NCBI GenBank assembly: GCA_020401865.1 | Contig: JADCAS010000018.1 | Location: 51,248-115,247 of the forward strand | Source: Phenylobacterium sp. | GTDB lineage: Bacteria > Pseudomonadota > Alphaproteobacteria > Caulobacterales > Caulobacteraceae | Length of the DNA: 64,000 bases | Reading direction: 5' to 3' | Shown: positions 54,940 to 63,937 of the stretch, piece by piece | How the letters are laid out: each line of letters opens with the position of its first letter | Numbering within the stretch: position 1 is the stretch's first letter | Program-made: the position numbers and the translations under genes | Notes under the pieces: model-generated | Told to the model about the DNA's origin: nothing | The model's database searches: none | The model's input: the letters and a program-made list of their open reading frames with translations, nothing else

Positions 54940-56676
54940 TCAGATGTCGGCGTAGACGTGCCGCTCGCCGGCCATGCCGGGATGGGTGACGGCGCCCTGG
55001 TGGGCCGGGCCGACGATCTGGGCGTACTTCCAAAGGGCGCCGGAGCCATAGTCCGTGACCCGCGGCTTCCAGGCCTGCCGACGACGCTCCAGCTCCGCCG
55101 GATCGACCTCCAGGTCCAGCACCCCTGCGTCCGCGTCGATGAAAATGATGTCGCCGTCCCGGACCAGGCCGATGGGGCCGCCCATCTGGGCCTCGGGCCC
55201 CACGTGGCCGATGCACAAGCCGCGCGTAGCGCCGGAGAACCGGCCATCGGTGACAAGGGCGACCTTGTCCCCCCGGCCCTGGCCGGTCAGGGCCGCGGTC
55301 GTCGAGAGCATCTCGCGCATGCCCGGACCCCCCCGGGCGCCCTCGTAGCGGATGACCAGGACGTCGCCGTCCTTGTAGTCGCCGCGCTCGACCGCCTCGA
55401 AGCAAGCCTGCTCGCCGTCGAACACCCGGGCGGGGCCCCGGTGCGACCTGTGCGAGGCCATGCCCGCCACCTTGACGATGGCGCCGTCGGGGGCCAGGGA
55501 GCCCCACAGACCCACCACGCCGCCGGTCGGCGAGAGCGGGTTGGAGACCGGGCGGATGACCTCCTGGTCATCGCGCCAGACCACGTCCTTGACGTTCTCG
55601 GCTATGGTCTTGCCCGTCACGGTCATGCAGTCGCCGTGGATATAGCCGCCTTCGAGAAGGGTCTTGAGCAGCATGGGCATGCCGCCGGCCTCGCCCATGT
55701 CCTTGGCCACGAAGCGGCCGCCGGGCTTCAGGTCGGCGATGTGCGGCGTGCGCTGGGCGATCTCGGCGAAGTCGCGCAGGGTGAAGGCGATGCCGCACTC
55801 GTGCGCCATGGCCGGGAGGTGCAGGGCGGCGTTGGTGGAGCCGCCGGTGGCCGCCACGACGGCGGCGGCGTTCTCGAAGGACTTGCGGGTGATGAAGTCC
55901 CGCGGCCGAAGCTGGGTCTCGATCAGGCGGACCACCGCCTCCCCGGACGCCACCGCGTAGGCGTCGCGGGTCAGGAAGGGGGCCGGCAGGGCCGACGACA
56001 GGGGCAGGGCCAGGCCAATGGCCTCGGACACGCAGGCCATGGTGTTGGCGGTGAACTGGCCGCCGCAGGCCCCATCCGAGGGACAGGCGTGCTGCTCCAG
56101 GGAGCAAAGGTCATCCAGGCTCATCTTGCCGGCCGAGTGCTGGCCGACCGCCTCGAAGACGTCCAGCACGGTCACGTCCCGCCCCTGCCAGGAGCCCGGA
56201 AGGATGGAGCCGCCATAGAGAAAGACCGACGGCACGTTAAGGCGCAGCATGGCCATCATCATTCCCGGCAGGGACTTGTCGCAGCCGGCGATGCCCACCA
56301 GGGCGTCGTAGCCGTGGCCGCGCATGGTCAGCTCCACGGAGTCGGCGATCAGATCGCGGCTCACCAGGGACGAGCGCATGCCCTCGTGGCCCATGGCGAT
56401 GCCATCGGTGACGGTGATGGTGCAGAACTCCCGCGGCGTGGCGCCGGCCTTCTTGACCCCCTCGGAGACCGCGTGGGCCTGGCGCATCAGGGCGGTGTTG
56501 CAGGGCGCCGCCTCATTCCAGCAGGAGGCGACGCCGACGAAGGGCTGGGCGATCTCCCGCGTGCCCAGGCCCATGGCGTAATAGTAGGACCGGTGCGGCG
56601 CCCGGGCCGGCCCCTCGGTCACATGCCGGCTCGGCAGGCGGGACTTGTCCCAGGTTCCATCAGGCTTGCGGGTCAT
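54940..56676 (-). CDS. ilvD: Dihydroxy-acid dehydratase
   Basis: A 578-residue Fe-S dehydratase of the branched-chain amino-acid pathway. Cluster cysteines are in VASCWNEAAPCN (Cys52), GIAGCDKSLPG (Cys132) and DGACGGQFTANTM (near 204). Other conserved blocks include SVFLYGGSILPG, ATGGSTNAALHLPAMA and TDGRFSGATRGLCIGHV. An IlvD/Edd-family paralogue acting on sugar acids cannot be fully excluded, but length and motifs fit IlvD. It is divergent from the MFS gene. Confidence 0.9.
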   Translation of the reverse strand: MTRKPDGTWDKSRLPSRHVTEGPARAPHRSYYYAMGLGTREIAQPFVGVASCWNEAAPCNTALMRQAHAVSEGVKKAGATPREFCTITVTDGIAMGHEGMRSSLVSRDLIADSVELTMRGHGYDALVGIAGCDKSLPGMMMAMLRLNVPSVFLYGGSILPGSWQGRDVTVLDVFEAVGQHSAGKMSLDDLCSLEQHACPSDGACGGQFTANTMACVSEAIGLALPLSSALPAPFLTRDAYAVASGEAVVRLIETQLRPRDFITRKSFENAAAVVAATGGSTNAALHLPAMAHECGIAFTLRDFAEIAQRTPHIADLKPGGRFVAKDMGEAGGMPMLLKTLLEGGYIHGDCMTVTGKTIAENVKDVVWRDDQEVIRPVSNPLSPTGGVVGLWGSLAPDGAIVKVAGMASHRSHRGPARVFDGEQACFEAVERGDYKDGDVLVIRYEGARGGPGMREMLSTTAALTGQGRGDKVALVTDGRFSGATRGLCIGHVGPEAQMGGPIGLVRDGDIIFIDADAGVLDLEVDPAELERRRQAWKPRVTDYGSGALWKYAQIVGPAHQGAVTHPGMAGERHVYADI

Positions 56677-56795
56677 GGCGGGGCCTCCTCTGCGGCGTGC
56701 GTTTCTCCCTAGCGGGAGCCAATGAGGGTTGGAAGCCCCGGCGGCGACAGGTGAAGCGAAGCAGGCTAGATCCTCCCGGAAAACGGGGGGAAATC

Positions 56796-58076
56796 ATGGC
56801 CCAGGACCCTAAGGCGGAACGTTCCCGGCTGCGCTCGATCCTGGCGGGATCTGCGGGCAACATGGTCGAAACCTTCGACTGGTTCGTCTACGCCGCCTTC
56901 GCCCTCTACTTCGCCCCGATCTTCTTCCCGAAGGGAGACCAGACCGCCCAGCTCCTGGGATCAGCCGCCGTCTATGCGGTGGGGTTCCTCGCCCGGCCCT
57001 TCGGCGCCTGGATCATGGGCCTCTACGGAGACCGGGCCGGACGGCGGGCGGCGATGATCCTCGCCGTGGGCCTGATGTGCCTGGGCTCGCTGATCATCGG
57101 CCTGTGTCCCGGCTATGCCCGGATCGGGCTGGCGGCCCCGGCCATCCTGGTCCTGGCTCGCATCCTGCAGGGCGTCAGCATGGGCGGCGAGTACGGGGCC
57201 AGCGCGACCTACCTTTCCGAAATGGCCGCTCGGGACCGGCGGGGTTTCTGGTCGGGGATCTTCTACTCGACCCTGATGAGCGGCCAGCTGCTGGCCCTCC
57301 TGCTACTGCTGGCCCTGACCGCGGTCCTGCCGCCTGAAGCAATGAACGCCTGGGGGTGGCGGGTGGCCTTCATTGTCGGCGCCCTGATGGCCACGGCCGT
57401 CCTGCTGATGCGCAGGGGCATGGACGAAACCCCCTCCTTCAAGGCCCGTGACGGCTCGCGCACGGCCACCTGGCGGCTTGTCACCGAGCATCCGCGCGAG
57501 ACCCTGATGGTCTTCGGTCTCACCGCGGGAGGCACCCTCGCCTACTACACCTTCGGGACCTACATGCAGAAGTTCCTGGTCAACACCTCGGGATTCTCGA
57601 GGGACCAGTCGAACCTGATCACCACGGCGGCCCTGGCCTGCTTTGTGCTGATGCAGCCCCTGTCCGGAGCCCTCTCCGACCGCTTTGGCCGGCGGGCCCT
57701 GCTCCTGGCCTTCGGGATCGGCGGCGTCGCCATGACCTGGCCGGTCCTGTCCACCCTGGCCGAGACGCGCGAGCCCCTGACCGCCTTCCTGCTGGTGCTG
57801 GGAAGCCTCGCCGTGGTGAGCGGTTACACCTCTGTCAGCGCCATCGTGAAGGCGGAGATGTTCCCTACCGAGATCCGGGCCCTTGGCGTCGCCCTGCCCT
57901 ACGCCATCGCCAACGCCCTGTTCGGGGGCACGGCCGAGTTCATCGCCCTCAGCTTCAAGCAGGCCGGGTTCGAGCCGGGGTTCTACATCTATGTCACGGC
58001 GGTCATCGGGGTTTCCCTCGTGACCTACCTGCTCATGCCCGACACCCGCAGAACCAGCCGGATCCTGGAGGACTGA
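56796..58076 (+). CDS. MFS metabolite:H+ symporter (MHS/KgtP-like)
   Basis: A 426-residue transporter with twelve predicted helices, of the metabolite:H+ symporter group that includes alpha-ketoglutarate permease. Typical features are GNMVETFDWFVYAAFALYFAPIFFP at the start, ARPFGAWIMGLYGDRAGRRAAM, LQGVSMGGEYGASATYLSEMA and LSDRFGRRALLL. Transport of a dicarboxylate or related metabolite is likely; substrate unverified. The ATG at 56796 follows a G-rich site; an upstream frame to 56697 has none. Divergent from ilvD, 119 bases between starts. Confidence 0.88.
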   Translation: MAQDPKAERSRLRSILAGSAGNMVETFDWFVYAAFALYFAPIFFPKGDQTAQLLGSAAVYAVGFLARPFGAWIMGLYGDRAGRRAAMILAVGLMCLGSLIIGLCPGYARIGLAAPAILVLARILQGVSMGGEYGASATYLSEMAARDRRGFWSGIFYSTLMSGQLLALLLLLALTAVLPPEAMNAWGWRVAFIVGALMATAVLLMRRGMDETPSFKARDGSRTATWRLVTEHPRETLMVFGLTAGGTLAYYTFGTYMQKFLVNTSGFSRDQSNLITTAALACFVLMQPLSGALSDRFGRRALLLAFGIGGVAMTWPVLSTLAETREPLTAFLLVLGSLAVVSGYTSVSAIVKAEMFPTEIRALGVALPYAIANALFGGTAEFIALSFKQAGFEPGFYIYVTAVIGVSLVTYLLMPDTRRTSRILED

Positions 58077-58082
58077 GTCCGT

Positions 58083-59975
58083 TCAGGCGTCCTCGGGCAC
58101 GTCGAAGCTACAGGGCTCCAGGCCGGCCAGTCGCCGCCGCCAGGCGATCTCGTAGGCCGTCTCGACCTGCCGGCGGGTCCGGTCCGTATCGAAGAGGGGC
58201 GCGGCGGGGAGGTTCGCGGCGAGGCGCGCCTTGAGGGCCGCCAGCCGAGCGGGATCCCGGGCCAGGGCGAGGGCCAGGTCGCGATAGTCCTCCAGGGAGG
58301 CGGTCACCAGGTCTGGCAGGCCTGTCGCCCTAAGCAAGGAGGCGGCCACCCGCGCGGCGAAGCTGCGCCCGGTGCAGGTGACCAGGGGCAGGCCTGCCCA
58401 AAGGGCGTCGCTGGCCGTGGTGTGGGCGTTGTAAGGCAGGGTGTCGAGGAAGAGGTCGGCCAGCCGGTGCCGGGCCAGATGCTCAGGCAGGGGCGCCTTG
58501 GGGGCGAAGACCAGCCTTGAGGCGTCGACGCCTCTCTCGACGGCCTCACGCCGGAGGTTGGCCTCGATGACGGCATCTCCACCGAGCAGCCAAAGCACGG
58601 ACCCGGGGACCTCATGCAGGAGCTGCATCCAGACGTCGAAGACCGGCGGCGTGATCTTGTAGCTGGCGTTGAAGCTGCAGAAGACGAAGCCCGTCTCCGG
58701 CAGGGCGGCCTCGGCCCGCGTCGGGGTCTTGTCGGCGATCACCCGGCGGTCATCATTGGGTTGGTAGGCGAAGGGGAGCCGGATGATTTTTTCGTCGTAA
58801 TTTTCTGATTCTTCTTTCGGAATGACCGTATGATCCGCCAGGATGTAGTCTGCAGCTACGGCCCCCATGGCGCCGGGATAGCCCAGATAGTTGATCTGGA
58901 CGGGCGCACAGCGGCGCACAAACACCCCTGGCCGGCAGTGAGTGGTGAAGCCGTTCAGATCGATGGCGATGTCGATCTCGTCCGCGCGCAGGGCCGCAGC
59001 GATCCCCGCGTCATCCAGATCCGAGACGTCATGGAAGGCCTCGCAAGCGGCCTGGACCCGGGCGCGCATGTCGTCCTCTGTCTGCGGCGGCAGGGCGTAG
59101 GCGTGGATCTCGAACCGGCTCCGGTCATGCCGCTCGAGGAGGCCGACGAGCAACTGGGCGACGGCGTGAACCCTCAGATCGGAGGAGACATAGCCGACCC
59201 GGATACGGTCGTGGTGGTAGGTCTGACCGGTCCAGACGGCGGGCGGCCAGTCCGGGAAACGGCCCTTCAAGTGGGTGCGGACGCAGGCCATCTGGTCGGC
59301 CGGGTCATCGTTGTGGGCCAGGAAGGTGAAGGGGATGGTCACCGGCTCCCCGCGCCGCACCCCGTCCCGAACCTCCGCCTGAAGGACCCCGAAGTCACGC
59401 CAGTCGCAGCATCGCATCTGCTGGTCCAGCAGGGCGCCGGTCAGGTCGGGGAGCGAGGGCTCCAGGGCCCGGGCGGCCCGGTAGGACCCTACCGCCTCGG
59501 CATGGCGCTTCAGGGCCGAGAGCAGATGTCCGCGGTTCGAATGCGCCAGAGCGTAGCCCGGCTCAGCGGCGACCGCCGCATCCAGGGCCGCGAGCGCTTC
59601 AGTATTGCGTCCGAGGGACCTGAGGGCGTTGGAGCGCAGGTTGTGGGCGTCACCGGACTGGGGCCGCAGCGCCGCCGCCCGCGTGGCGAAGTCGAGGGAG
59701 CGGACATCGTCATTGAGGGACCGGTAGGCCCGGCTGAGGCCGAGCAGGGCGTCGACCCGATCGGGCTCCCGCTCCGCCAGTCCGGACCAGATTTCGATCG
59801 CCTCGCGCGTGCGGCCGAGGGACCGGAGGGCGACGCCCAGGTTGTAGGCGGCATGCCCATGGCCGGCGCGGGCGGCGAGGATTTCCCGGTAGACAGAGGC
59901 AGCCTCCCTCGCCCGGCCGGCCCGATGCAGCCCGACCGCGGCGTTGAACCGGCCCTCGACCTCCTCCTCGGTCAC
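58083..59975 (-). CDS. TPR-containing O-GlcNAc-transferase-like glycosyltransferase
   Basis: A 630-residue soluble protein with N-terminal TPR repeats (about 20-200: EAASVYREILAARAGHGHAAYNLGVALRSLG, AHSNRGHLLSALKRHAEAV) and a C-terminal GT41-like (SPINDLY/OGT) domain, recognised by RVGYVSSDLRVHAVAQLLVGLLERHD, IDLNGFTTHCRPGVFVRRCAPVQINYLGYPGAMG and FCSFNASYKITPPVFDVWMQLL. It probably glycosylates a protein, with the TPRs selecting substrate; flagellin modification by related TPR-glycosyltransferases is known in Caulobacterales, but the target here is unknown. The GTG start overlaps the gpx stop (GTGA), so translation is coupled. Confidence 0.82.
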   Translation of the reverse strand: MTEEEVEGRFNAAVGLHRAGRAREAASVYREILAARAGHGHAAYNLGVALRSLGRTREAIEIWSGLAEREPDRVDALLGLSRAYRSLNDDVRSLDFATRAAALRPQSGDAHNLRSNALRSLGRNTEALAALDAAVAAEPGYALAHSNRGHLLSALKRHAEAVGSYRAARALEPSLPDLTGALLDQQMRCCDWRDFGVLQAEVRDGVRRGEPVTIPFTFLAHNDDPADQMACVRTHLKGRFPDWPPAVWTGQTYHHDRIRVGYVSSDLRVHAVAQLLVGLLERHDRSRFEIHAYALPPQTEDDMRARVQAACEAFHDVSDLDDAGIAAALRADEIDIAIDLNGFTTHCRPGVFVRRCAPVQINYLGYPGAMGAVAADYILADHTVIPKEESENYDEKIIRLPFAYQPNDDRRVIADKTPTRAEAALPETGFVFCSFNASYKITPPVFDVWMQLLHEVPGSVLWLLGGDAVIEANLRREAVERGVDASRLVFAPKAPLPEHLARHRLADLFLDTLPYNAHTTASDALWAGLPLVTCTGRSFAARVAASLLRATGLPDLVTASLEDYRDLALALARDPARLAALKARLAANLPAAPLFDTDRTRRQVETAYEIAWRRRLAGLEPCSFDVPEDA

Positions 59976-60466
59976 GCGGAAGTCGGGGCTGACAGGGCGG
60001 CTTCGACCGCAGAGACGATTTCCGGCGCCTGGGGGTCCGTGCGGGGTCCGAAGGCGGCGATCAGCTGGCCGTCGCGCCCCACGAGGAGCTTGTGGAAGTT
60101 CCAGGCCGGATCGGCGGGCTCGCCGAGGGTTTCCAGGGCCCACTTGTAGAAGGGATGGGCGGAGGCGCCCTTCACGTCTTCCTTCGCGGTGAGGGGAAAG
60201 TCGATGTTGAACCGGGTCTCGCAGAAGGCCTTGATCTCGGCCTCGGTCCCCGGCTCCTGACCCATGAACTGGTTGCAGGGCACGCCCAGCACGGTGAGGC
60301 CCTGATCCCGGTACTTGGCGTAGAGGGCCTCAAGTCCCTCGTATTGTGGGGTCAGGCCGCAGCGCGAGGCGGTGTTCACCACCAGAACGGCGCGGTCGCG
60401 GAACCCGGTGAGGGGAAGGGGCTCGCCATCGATGGAGCGGAAGGTGAAGTCGTAGAGGCTGGTCAT
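59972..60466 (-). CDS. Glutathione peroxidase
   Basis: A 164-residue thioredoxin-fold peroxidase. The peroxidatic Cys36 is in NTASRCGLTPQYEGLEAL, the resolving-type site in VLGVPCNQFMGQEPG with the catalytic Gln, and the Trp in WNFHKLLVGRDG. The Cys form is typical of bacterial enzymes, which often use thioredoxin rather than glutathione. It detoxifies peroxides. The GTG of the TPR glycosyltransferase overlaps its stop. The Gfo/Idh gene lies 20 bases upstream on the same strand. Confidence 0.92.
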   Translation of the reverse strand: MTSLYDFTFRSIDGEPLPLTGFRDRAVLVVNTASRCGLTPQYEGLEALYAKYRDQGLTVLGVPCNQFMGQEPGTEAEIKAFCETRFNIDFPLTAKEDVKGASAHPFYKWALETLGEPADPAWNFHKLLVGRDGQLIAAFGPRTDPQAPEIVSAVEAALSAPTSA

Positions 60467-60486
60467 AGGGCTCTCCTGTCAGGAAT

Positions 60487-61425
60487 TCAGAGGTGGTGTC
60501 GGGGGCCGGTCTCTTCCACCGCCTGCTCGATGGCGAGGGCCAGGTCCAGGGCCCGAGCGGCCTCCTCGCCGGTGACCACAGGCCGGTCGCGCTCCCCGCG
60601 CACGCAGGCCAGGAAGGCGCCGACGCTGGCGCCCAGGGGATCCCGGGCGCCCGGCGTCTCCGCGAACTCCGGGTTGAGGTCGAAGCCGGTGGTGTTGCGG
60701 AAGGTGCGCGCCAGGAAGTCGATCTCGAGTTCACCGGAGGGATAGACCACCCGCATGGTCCGCCTGCGCTCCGGCGCCATGCGCGAGGCGTCGAAGACCG
60801 CAGTGAAGCCGTCGTCGAAGGTCACCTCCGCGCGAACGGCGTCCAGGCCGCCGCTGTAGGCGACATCACCCTCCCCTTCGGCCGCCAGAGGCGCTCCTGC
60901 GGCCAGGGACAATGCAAGGTCAATGTCATGGACCATCAGGTCCAGCACGACCGAGATGTCCAGGCTGCGCTGGCTCTGCGGGCCCTGCCGCACCGCCTCC
61001 AGCCTCAGAGGACGCTCCGGCGCGCTGAAGAGGCCGATCGCCTCGAAGACCACCCGCTCCTGGTGTCCGCAGGCCACCACCAGCCTGCGCCGGCTGGCCT
61101 CCGCCAGGATCCGGTCGGCCTCTTCAAGGTCCACGGCCAGCGGCTTCTCGACATAGACGGAACGCCCCGCGCGAAGGGAGGCCAGGGCCCCTTCGGCATG
61201 ACGGACGCCGGGCGAGGCGACCGTCACCACATCCACGGAGCTCAGAAACGCGTCGAGGTCATCGAAGGCTGCCGCCCCATGACGCGCCGCCACTTCCCGG
61301 GCCCGCTCCAGGTCCGGGTCGAAGACGGCGGCCAGGCCGGCGCCTTCGGCCTGGGCGTACTGGCGCGCATGGTAGCCGCCGAACACCCCGGCCCCGATCA
61401 CCCCGCCCCTCAGGACCTTGGTCAT
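60487..61425 (-). CDS. Gfo/Idh/MocA family oxidoreductase
   Basis: A 312-residue NAD(P)-dependent dehydrogenase. The Rossmann motif is GVIGAGVFGGYHARQYAQ near 9-26, with the family signature EKPLAVDLEEADRIL near 93 and a C-terminal alpha/beta domain. Members oxidise or reduce sugars, inositols and related compounds; the substrate is undetermined. It is the first gene of a probable operon with gpx and the TPR glycosyltransferase, which could place it in nucleotide-sugar or glycan metabolism (inference). Divergent from the CurA-like gene, 116 bases between starts. Confidence 0.85.
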   Translation of the reverse strand: MTKVLRGGVIGAGVFGGYHARQYAQAEGAGLAAVFDPDLERAREVAARHGAAAFDDLDAFLSSVDVVTVASPGVRHAEGALASLRAGRSVYVEKPLAVDLEEADRILAEASRRRLVVACGHQERVVFEAIGLFSAPERPLRLEAVRQGPQSQRSLDISVVLDLMVHDIDLALSLAAGAPLAAEGEGDVAYSGGLDAVRAEVTFDDGFTAVFDASRMAPERRRTMRVVYPSGELEIDFLARTFRNTTGFDLNPEFAETPGARDPLGASVGAFLACVRGERDRPVVTGEEAARALDLALAIEQAVEETGPRHHL

Positions 61426-61541
61426 TCTCTGCTCCGGACTCCTCGGTTGCAGCTAGCATTCCGCGTCGCCACACGCCACCTTGGGCGCAGTTCCGGAACA
61501 GCGGCGCCGCCGCCTCGCCAAGAGACTTAAAGGGGGAAGAC

Positions 61542-62558
61542 ATGACCACTTCACGGGAAATCCGCCTGCGCAGCCGTCCGCAGGGCCTGCCCGCCGCCGG
61601 CAACTTCGAGCTTGCCTCCGTAGACCTGCCCGCCCCCGGTCCGGGCGAAGTGCAGGTCCGCAACACCTGGATGACCGTCGATCCCTACATGCGCGGCCGC
61701 ATGAACGACGTGAAGAGCTATGTCCCGCCCTTCCAGTTGGGCCGCCCGCTGGAGGGCGGCGCCATCGGCGAGGTGATCACCTCCAACGATCCGTCCCTGA
61801 AGCCCGGCGACCTCGTCCAGTCCAACTTCGGCTGGCGGGAGGCGTTCAACGCCCCGGCCTCCTCCGTGCAGAAGCTGAACACCCACGGCCTGCCGCCCGA
61901 GGCCTTCCTCGGCGTGGCCGGCATGCCCGGCCTCACCGCCTACGCGGGCCTGCTTCGCATCGCCGCCCTGAAACCCGGAGACGTGGTGTTCGTCTCCGGC
62001 GCGGCGGGCGCGGTGGGCTCCCTCGTCTGCCAGATCGCCAAGCTGAAGGGCCACAAGGTCATCGCCTCCGCCGGCGGCGCCGAGAAGGCCCGGTTCCTGA
62101 AGGACGAGATCGGGGTCGACGCCGTGATCGACTACAAGGCCACCGGCGACTCCGCCGCCGCCCTCACCGCCGCCCTCGCCGAGGCGGCCCCCGATGGCAT
62201 CGATGTCTACTTCGACAATGTCGGCGGTGGCCACCTGGAGGCGGCCCTGAACGCCGCCCGACCTTACGCCCGCTTCGCCATCTGCGGGATGATCTCCATG
62301 TACAACGCCGAGGCGCCGGTCCCCGGCCCGTCGAACATGGCCCTGATCATCGGCAAGAACCTGCGGCTCGAAGGCTTCATCGTCTCCAACCACTGGGACA
62401 TGATGGGCGACTTCCTGAAGGACCTCGGCGGCTGGCACGCCTCCGGCAAGCTGAAGTGGCGCCAGACCGTTCGCGAGGGCATCGCCTCCGCGCCTGACGC
62501 CTTCATCGGCCTTTTCACAGGCGCCAACATGGGCAAGATGCTGGTCAAGCTGAGCTAG
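61542..62558 (+). CDS. Zinc-independent MDR reductase (CurA/leukotriene-B4-dehydrogenase-like)
   Basis: A 338-residue NADP-dependent medium-chain dehydrogenase/reductase without zinc ligands. It begins TSREIRLRSRPQGLPAAGNFELA, contains TWMTVDPYMRGRMND and the nucleotide-binding VSGAAGAVGSLVCQIAKLKGHKVIASAGG, and DGIDVYFDNVGGGHLEAALNAA. Related enzymes reduce alpha,beta-unsaturated ketones and aldehydes. The ATG follows a GGGGGAAG ribosome-binding site. Its stop overlaps the stop of the truncated dehalogenase on the other strand. Confidence 0.9.
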   Translation: MTTSREIRLRSRPQGLPAAGNFELASVDLPAPGPGEVQVRNTWMTVDPYMRGRMNDVKSYVPPFQLGRPLEGGAIGEVITSNDPSLKPGDLVQSNFGWREAFNAPASSVQKLNTHGLPPEAFLGVAGMPGLTAYAGLLRIAALKPGDVVFVSGAAGAVGSLVCQIAKLKGHKVIASAGGAEKARFLKDEIGVDAVIDYKATGDSAAALTAALAEAAPDGIDVYFDNVGGGHLEAALNAARPYARFAICGMISMYNAEAPVPGPSNMALIIGKNLRLEGFIVSNHWDMMGDFLKDLGGWHASGKLKWRQTVREGIASAPDAFIGLFTGANMGKMLVKLS

Positions 62559-62707
62559 CCCGCGGCGAAAGACCGGAGCGCGGCCTCGGCGACGGGGCCG
62601 CCCCATTCCTGCACGAAATGTCCCGCCTCGGGAATGAGCATGGGCTCGGGACAGGTGGGCAGGCTTCGGCGCAGGTCGTCCCTGAAAGGCGGCCCCTCAG
62701 GGTGTTG
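62555..62707 (-). pseudogene. Haloalkane dehalogenase, truncated C-terminal remnant
   Basis: The open stretch of about 50 codons on the minus strand ends PEAGHFVQEWGGPVAEAAL followed by a short tail and TAG at 62557-62555. This is the C-terminal alpha/beta-hydrolase segment typical of haloalkane dehalogenases, including the catalytic His in AGHFVQEW. An in-frame TGA at 62710-62708 precedes it and no start or upstream homologous sequence is visible; the SDR gene begins its 3' end nine bases beyond. The rest of the gene is missing or displaced. The family assignment rests on the C-terminal motif only, from memory. Confidence 0.65.
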
Positions 62708-62715
62708 TCATCGCC

Positions 62716-63498
62716 TCAGGCCTTGGCCTCGGCAATCTCGCCCTTCTTGATCTGGGCCATTATCCGCACCCTTCCCCAGCGCGGAAGGACAACCAGCATC
62801 CAGCCTAGCAGCTTGGCCAGAATGCCGGGCCGCACCGTTCCGCCGCGCTGCAGGGCCGCCAGGGCGACGCGCGCCACCGTTTCCGGTGTCTCGGCGCGCC
62901 CCGCAAGCATCCCCGCGCGCGCCGCAAAGCCGCTGCTCACCGGGCCTGGGGCAACCGCGAGCACACTGATGCCAAGCGGTCGCAACTCGATCGCAATCCC
63001 TTCGGCGAAACACTGAACAAAGCCCTTGGTGGCTGTATAGGTGGACGAGTAGGGCGCACCGCTGAATGCTGAGATCGAGCTGAGCAGCACCACGCCGCCC
63101 TCGCCGGTCCTGGCCATTCTGGTGACCAGGCCATGGGTCAGTTCGACCACCGAGCGGCAGTTAACGTCCACCATGCTGGCCTCGGAGGCGGCATCCTTCG
63201 ACAGAAAAGGCCCGATGGATCCGAACCCGGCTGAAGCGACCAGAAGGCCGACCGGCGTCCGCGCGGTACGCTCGAGGATGTCGGCCACGGTCCCCGGCGC
63301 GGAAAGATCCCCGGCAATCACATCGACTGTGACGCCGTGCCTGTCCGCCAGATCTCGCGCCAGCGCCTGAAGCACGGTCTCGCGCCGCGCCACCAGCACC
63401 AGGTCAAAGCCCTGCGCCGCCAGTGCTTCGGCAAAGGCGCGGCCAATTCCGTCACTGGCCCCCGTGACAAGGGCGGCCGGCCCAAAACGGCTTTTCAC
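62716..63498 (-). CDS. Short-chain dehydrogenase/reductase
   Basis: A 260-residue classical SDR from the GTG at 63498, with GGGGA upstream; the ATG at 63525 is an alternative. It has the nucleotide-binding ALVTGASDGIGRAFAEALAAQGFDLVLVARR, GDLSAPGTV, the NAG-equivalent ASAGFGSIGPF, and the catalytic Ser-Tyr-Lys set in SSISAFSGAPYSSTYTATKGF. The C-terminus continues VSSGFAARAGMLAGRAETPETVARVALAALQRG and a hydrophobic segment. Substrate unknown. It sits between a truncated dehalogenase and a repeat/IS region, so it may be part of an inserted segment. Confidence 0.85.
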   Translation of the reverse strand: MKSRFGPAALVTGASDGIGRAFAEALAAQGFDLVLVARRETVLQALARDLADRHGVTVDVIAGDLSAPGTVADILERTARTPVGLLVASAGFGSIGPFLSKDAASEASMVDVNCRSVVELTHGLVTRMARTGEGGVVLLSSISAFSGAPYSSTYTATKGFVQCFAEGIAIELRPLGISVLAVAPGPVSSGFAARAGMLAGRAETPETVARVALAALQRGGTVRPGILAKLLGWMLVVLPRWGRVRIMAQIKKGEIAEAKA

Positions 63499-63664
63499 CC
63501 GACATTCCCCAGACAGGCGGCCCATCTGCGGCCGATTGAAGATAGAATAGCCCGGCCCCGGTCCTCTGGGTAGGGCGAAGGCGGCATCGCCTCGGAGGGG
63601 TTGCCGCAGCCGCCGCGCGGGCCGGGGATGTGCGATTTGGGTCGTAGGGGGCTCCGGAAGGCCG
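63499..63664. other. Intergenic stretch without recognised features
   Basis: This is the first part of a 439-base non-coding interval between the SDR start and the transposase fragment. I see no convincing gene, RNA or promoter here apart from possible SDR promoter elements. The palindromic repeats begin just downstream. Confidence 0.5.
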
Positions 63665-63760
63665 TTGCCCTCTCCCCGGGCTTCGCCCGGAACTCCCCCT
63701 TGGGCGAGCAATTAAGCTATTGTAATTCCTGCCCTTTGGAGGAGGCCGTTGACCCCCTCA
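63665..63760. repeat. Intergenic palindromic repeat cluster, copy B
   Basis: Contains CCGGG-CTTCG-CCCGG (63677-63690), the CCCCTTGGGCGAGCAATT arm (63696-63713) and AATTCCTGCCCTTTGG, spaced as an imperfect inverted repeat, then GAGGCCGTTGACCCCCTCA (63742-63760), identical to 8324-8342. The layout follows the cluster at 8.2 kb with sequence drift. Confidence 0.8.
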
Positions 63761-63825
63761 CCCCGCTTCGCGGGGAGCTCCCCCTTGGGGGAGCAATTTA
63801 GCGCTCTAATTCCTCCCCCAAGGGG
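63761..63825. repeat. Near-perfect palindromic unit of the same family
   Basis: A CCCCGC-TTC-GCGGGG hairpin (63761-63775) is followed by an 18-base inverted repeat: 63781-63798 pairs with 63808-63825 at 17 of 18 positions, around a 9-base spacer. Within the left arm CTCCCCC-TT-GGGGGAG (63778-63793) is itself a palindrome. The structure ends exactly where IS-like sequence appears to begin. Confidence 0.85.
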
Positions 63826-63937
63826 ACCCCTGCGTTATGACCCCAATGATCCCGGAGATGCGCTGAAGGCGTGTTTTGGCGGCCTGTGGGTGGGTTTTGG
63901 GGGTGATTTTGAGGTGTCTGGACGGACTCCGGGCGTG

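Noticed and set aside
54958..56712. Long open frame (584 codons) on the plus strand opposite ilvD
   Set aside because: Low-complexity Gly/His/Arg-rich translation, completely antisense to a well-conserved dehydratase.
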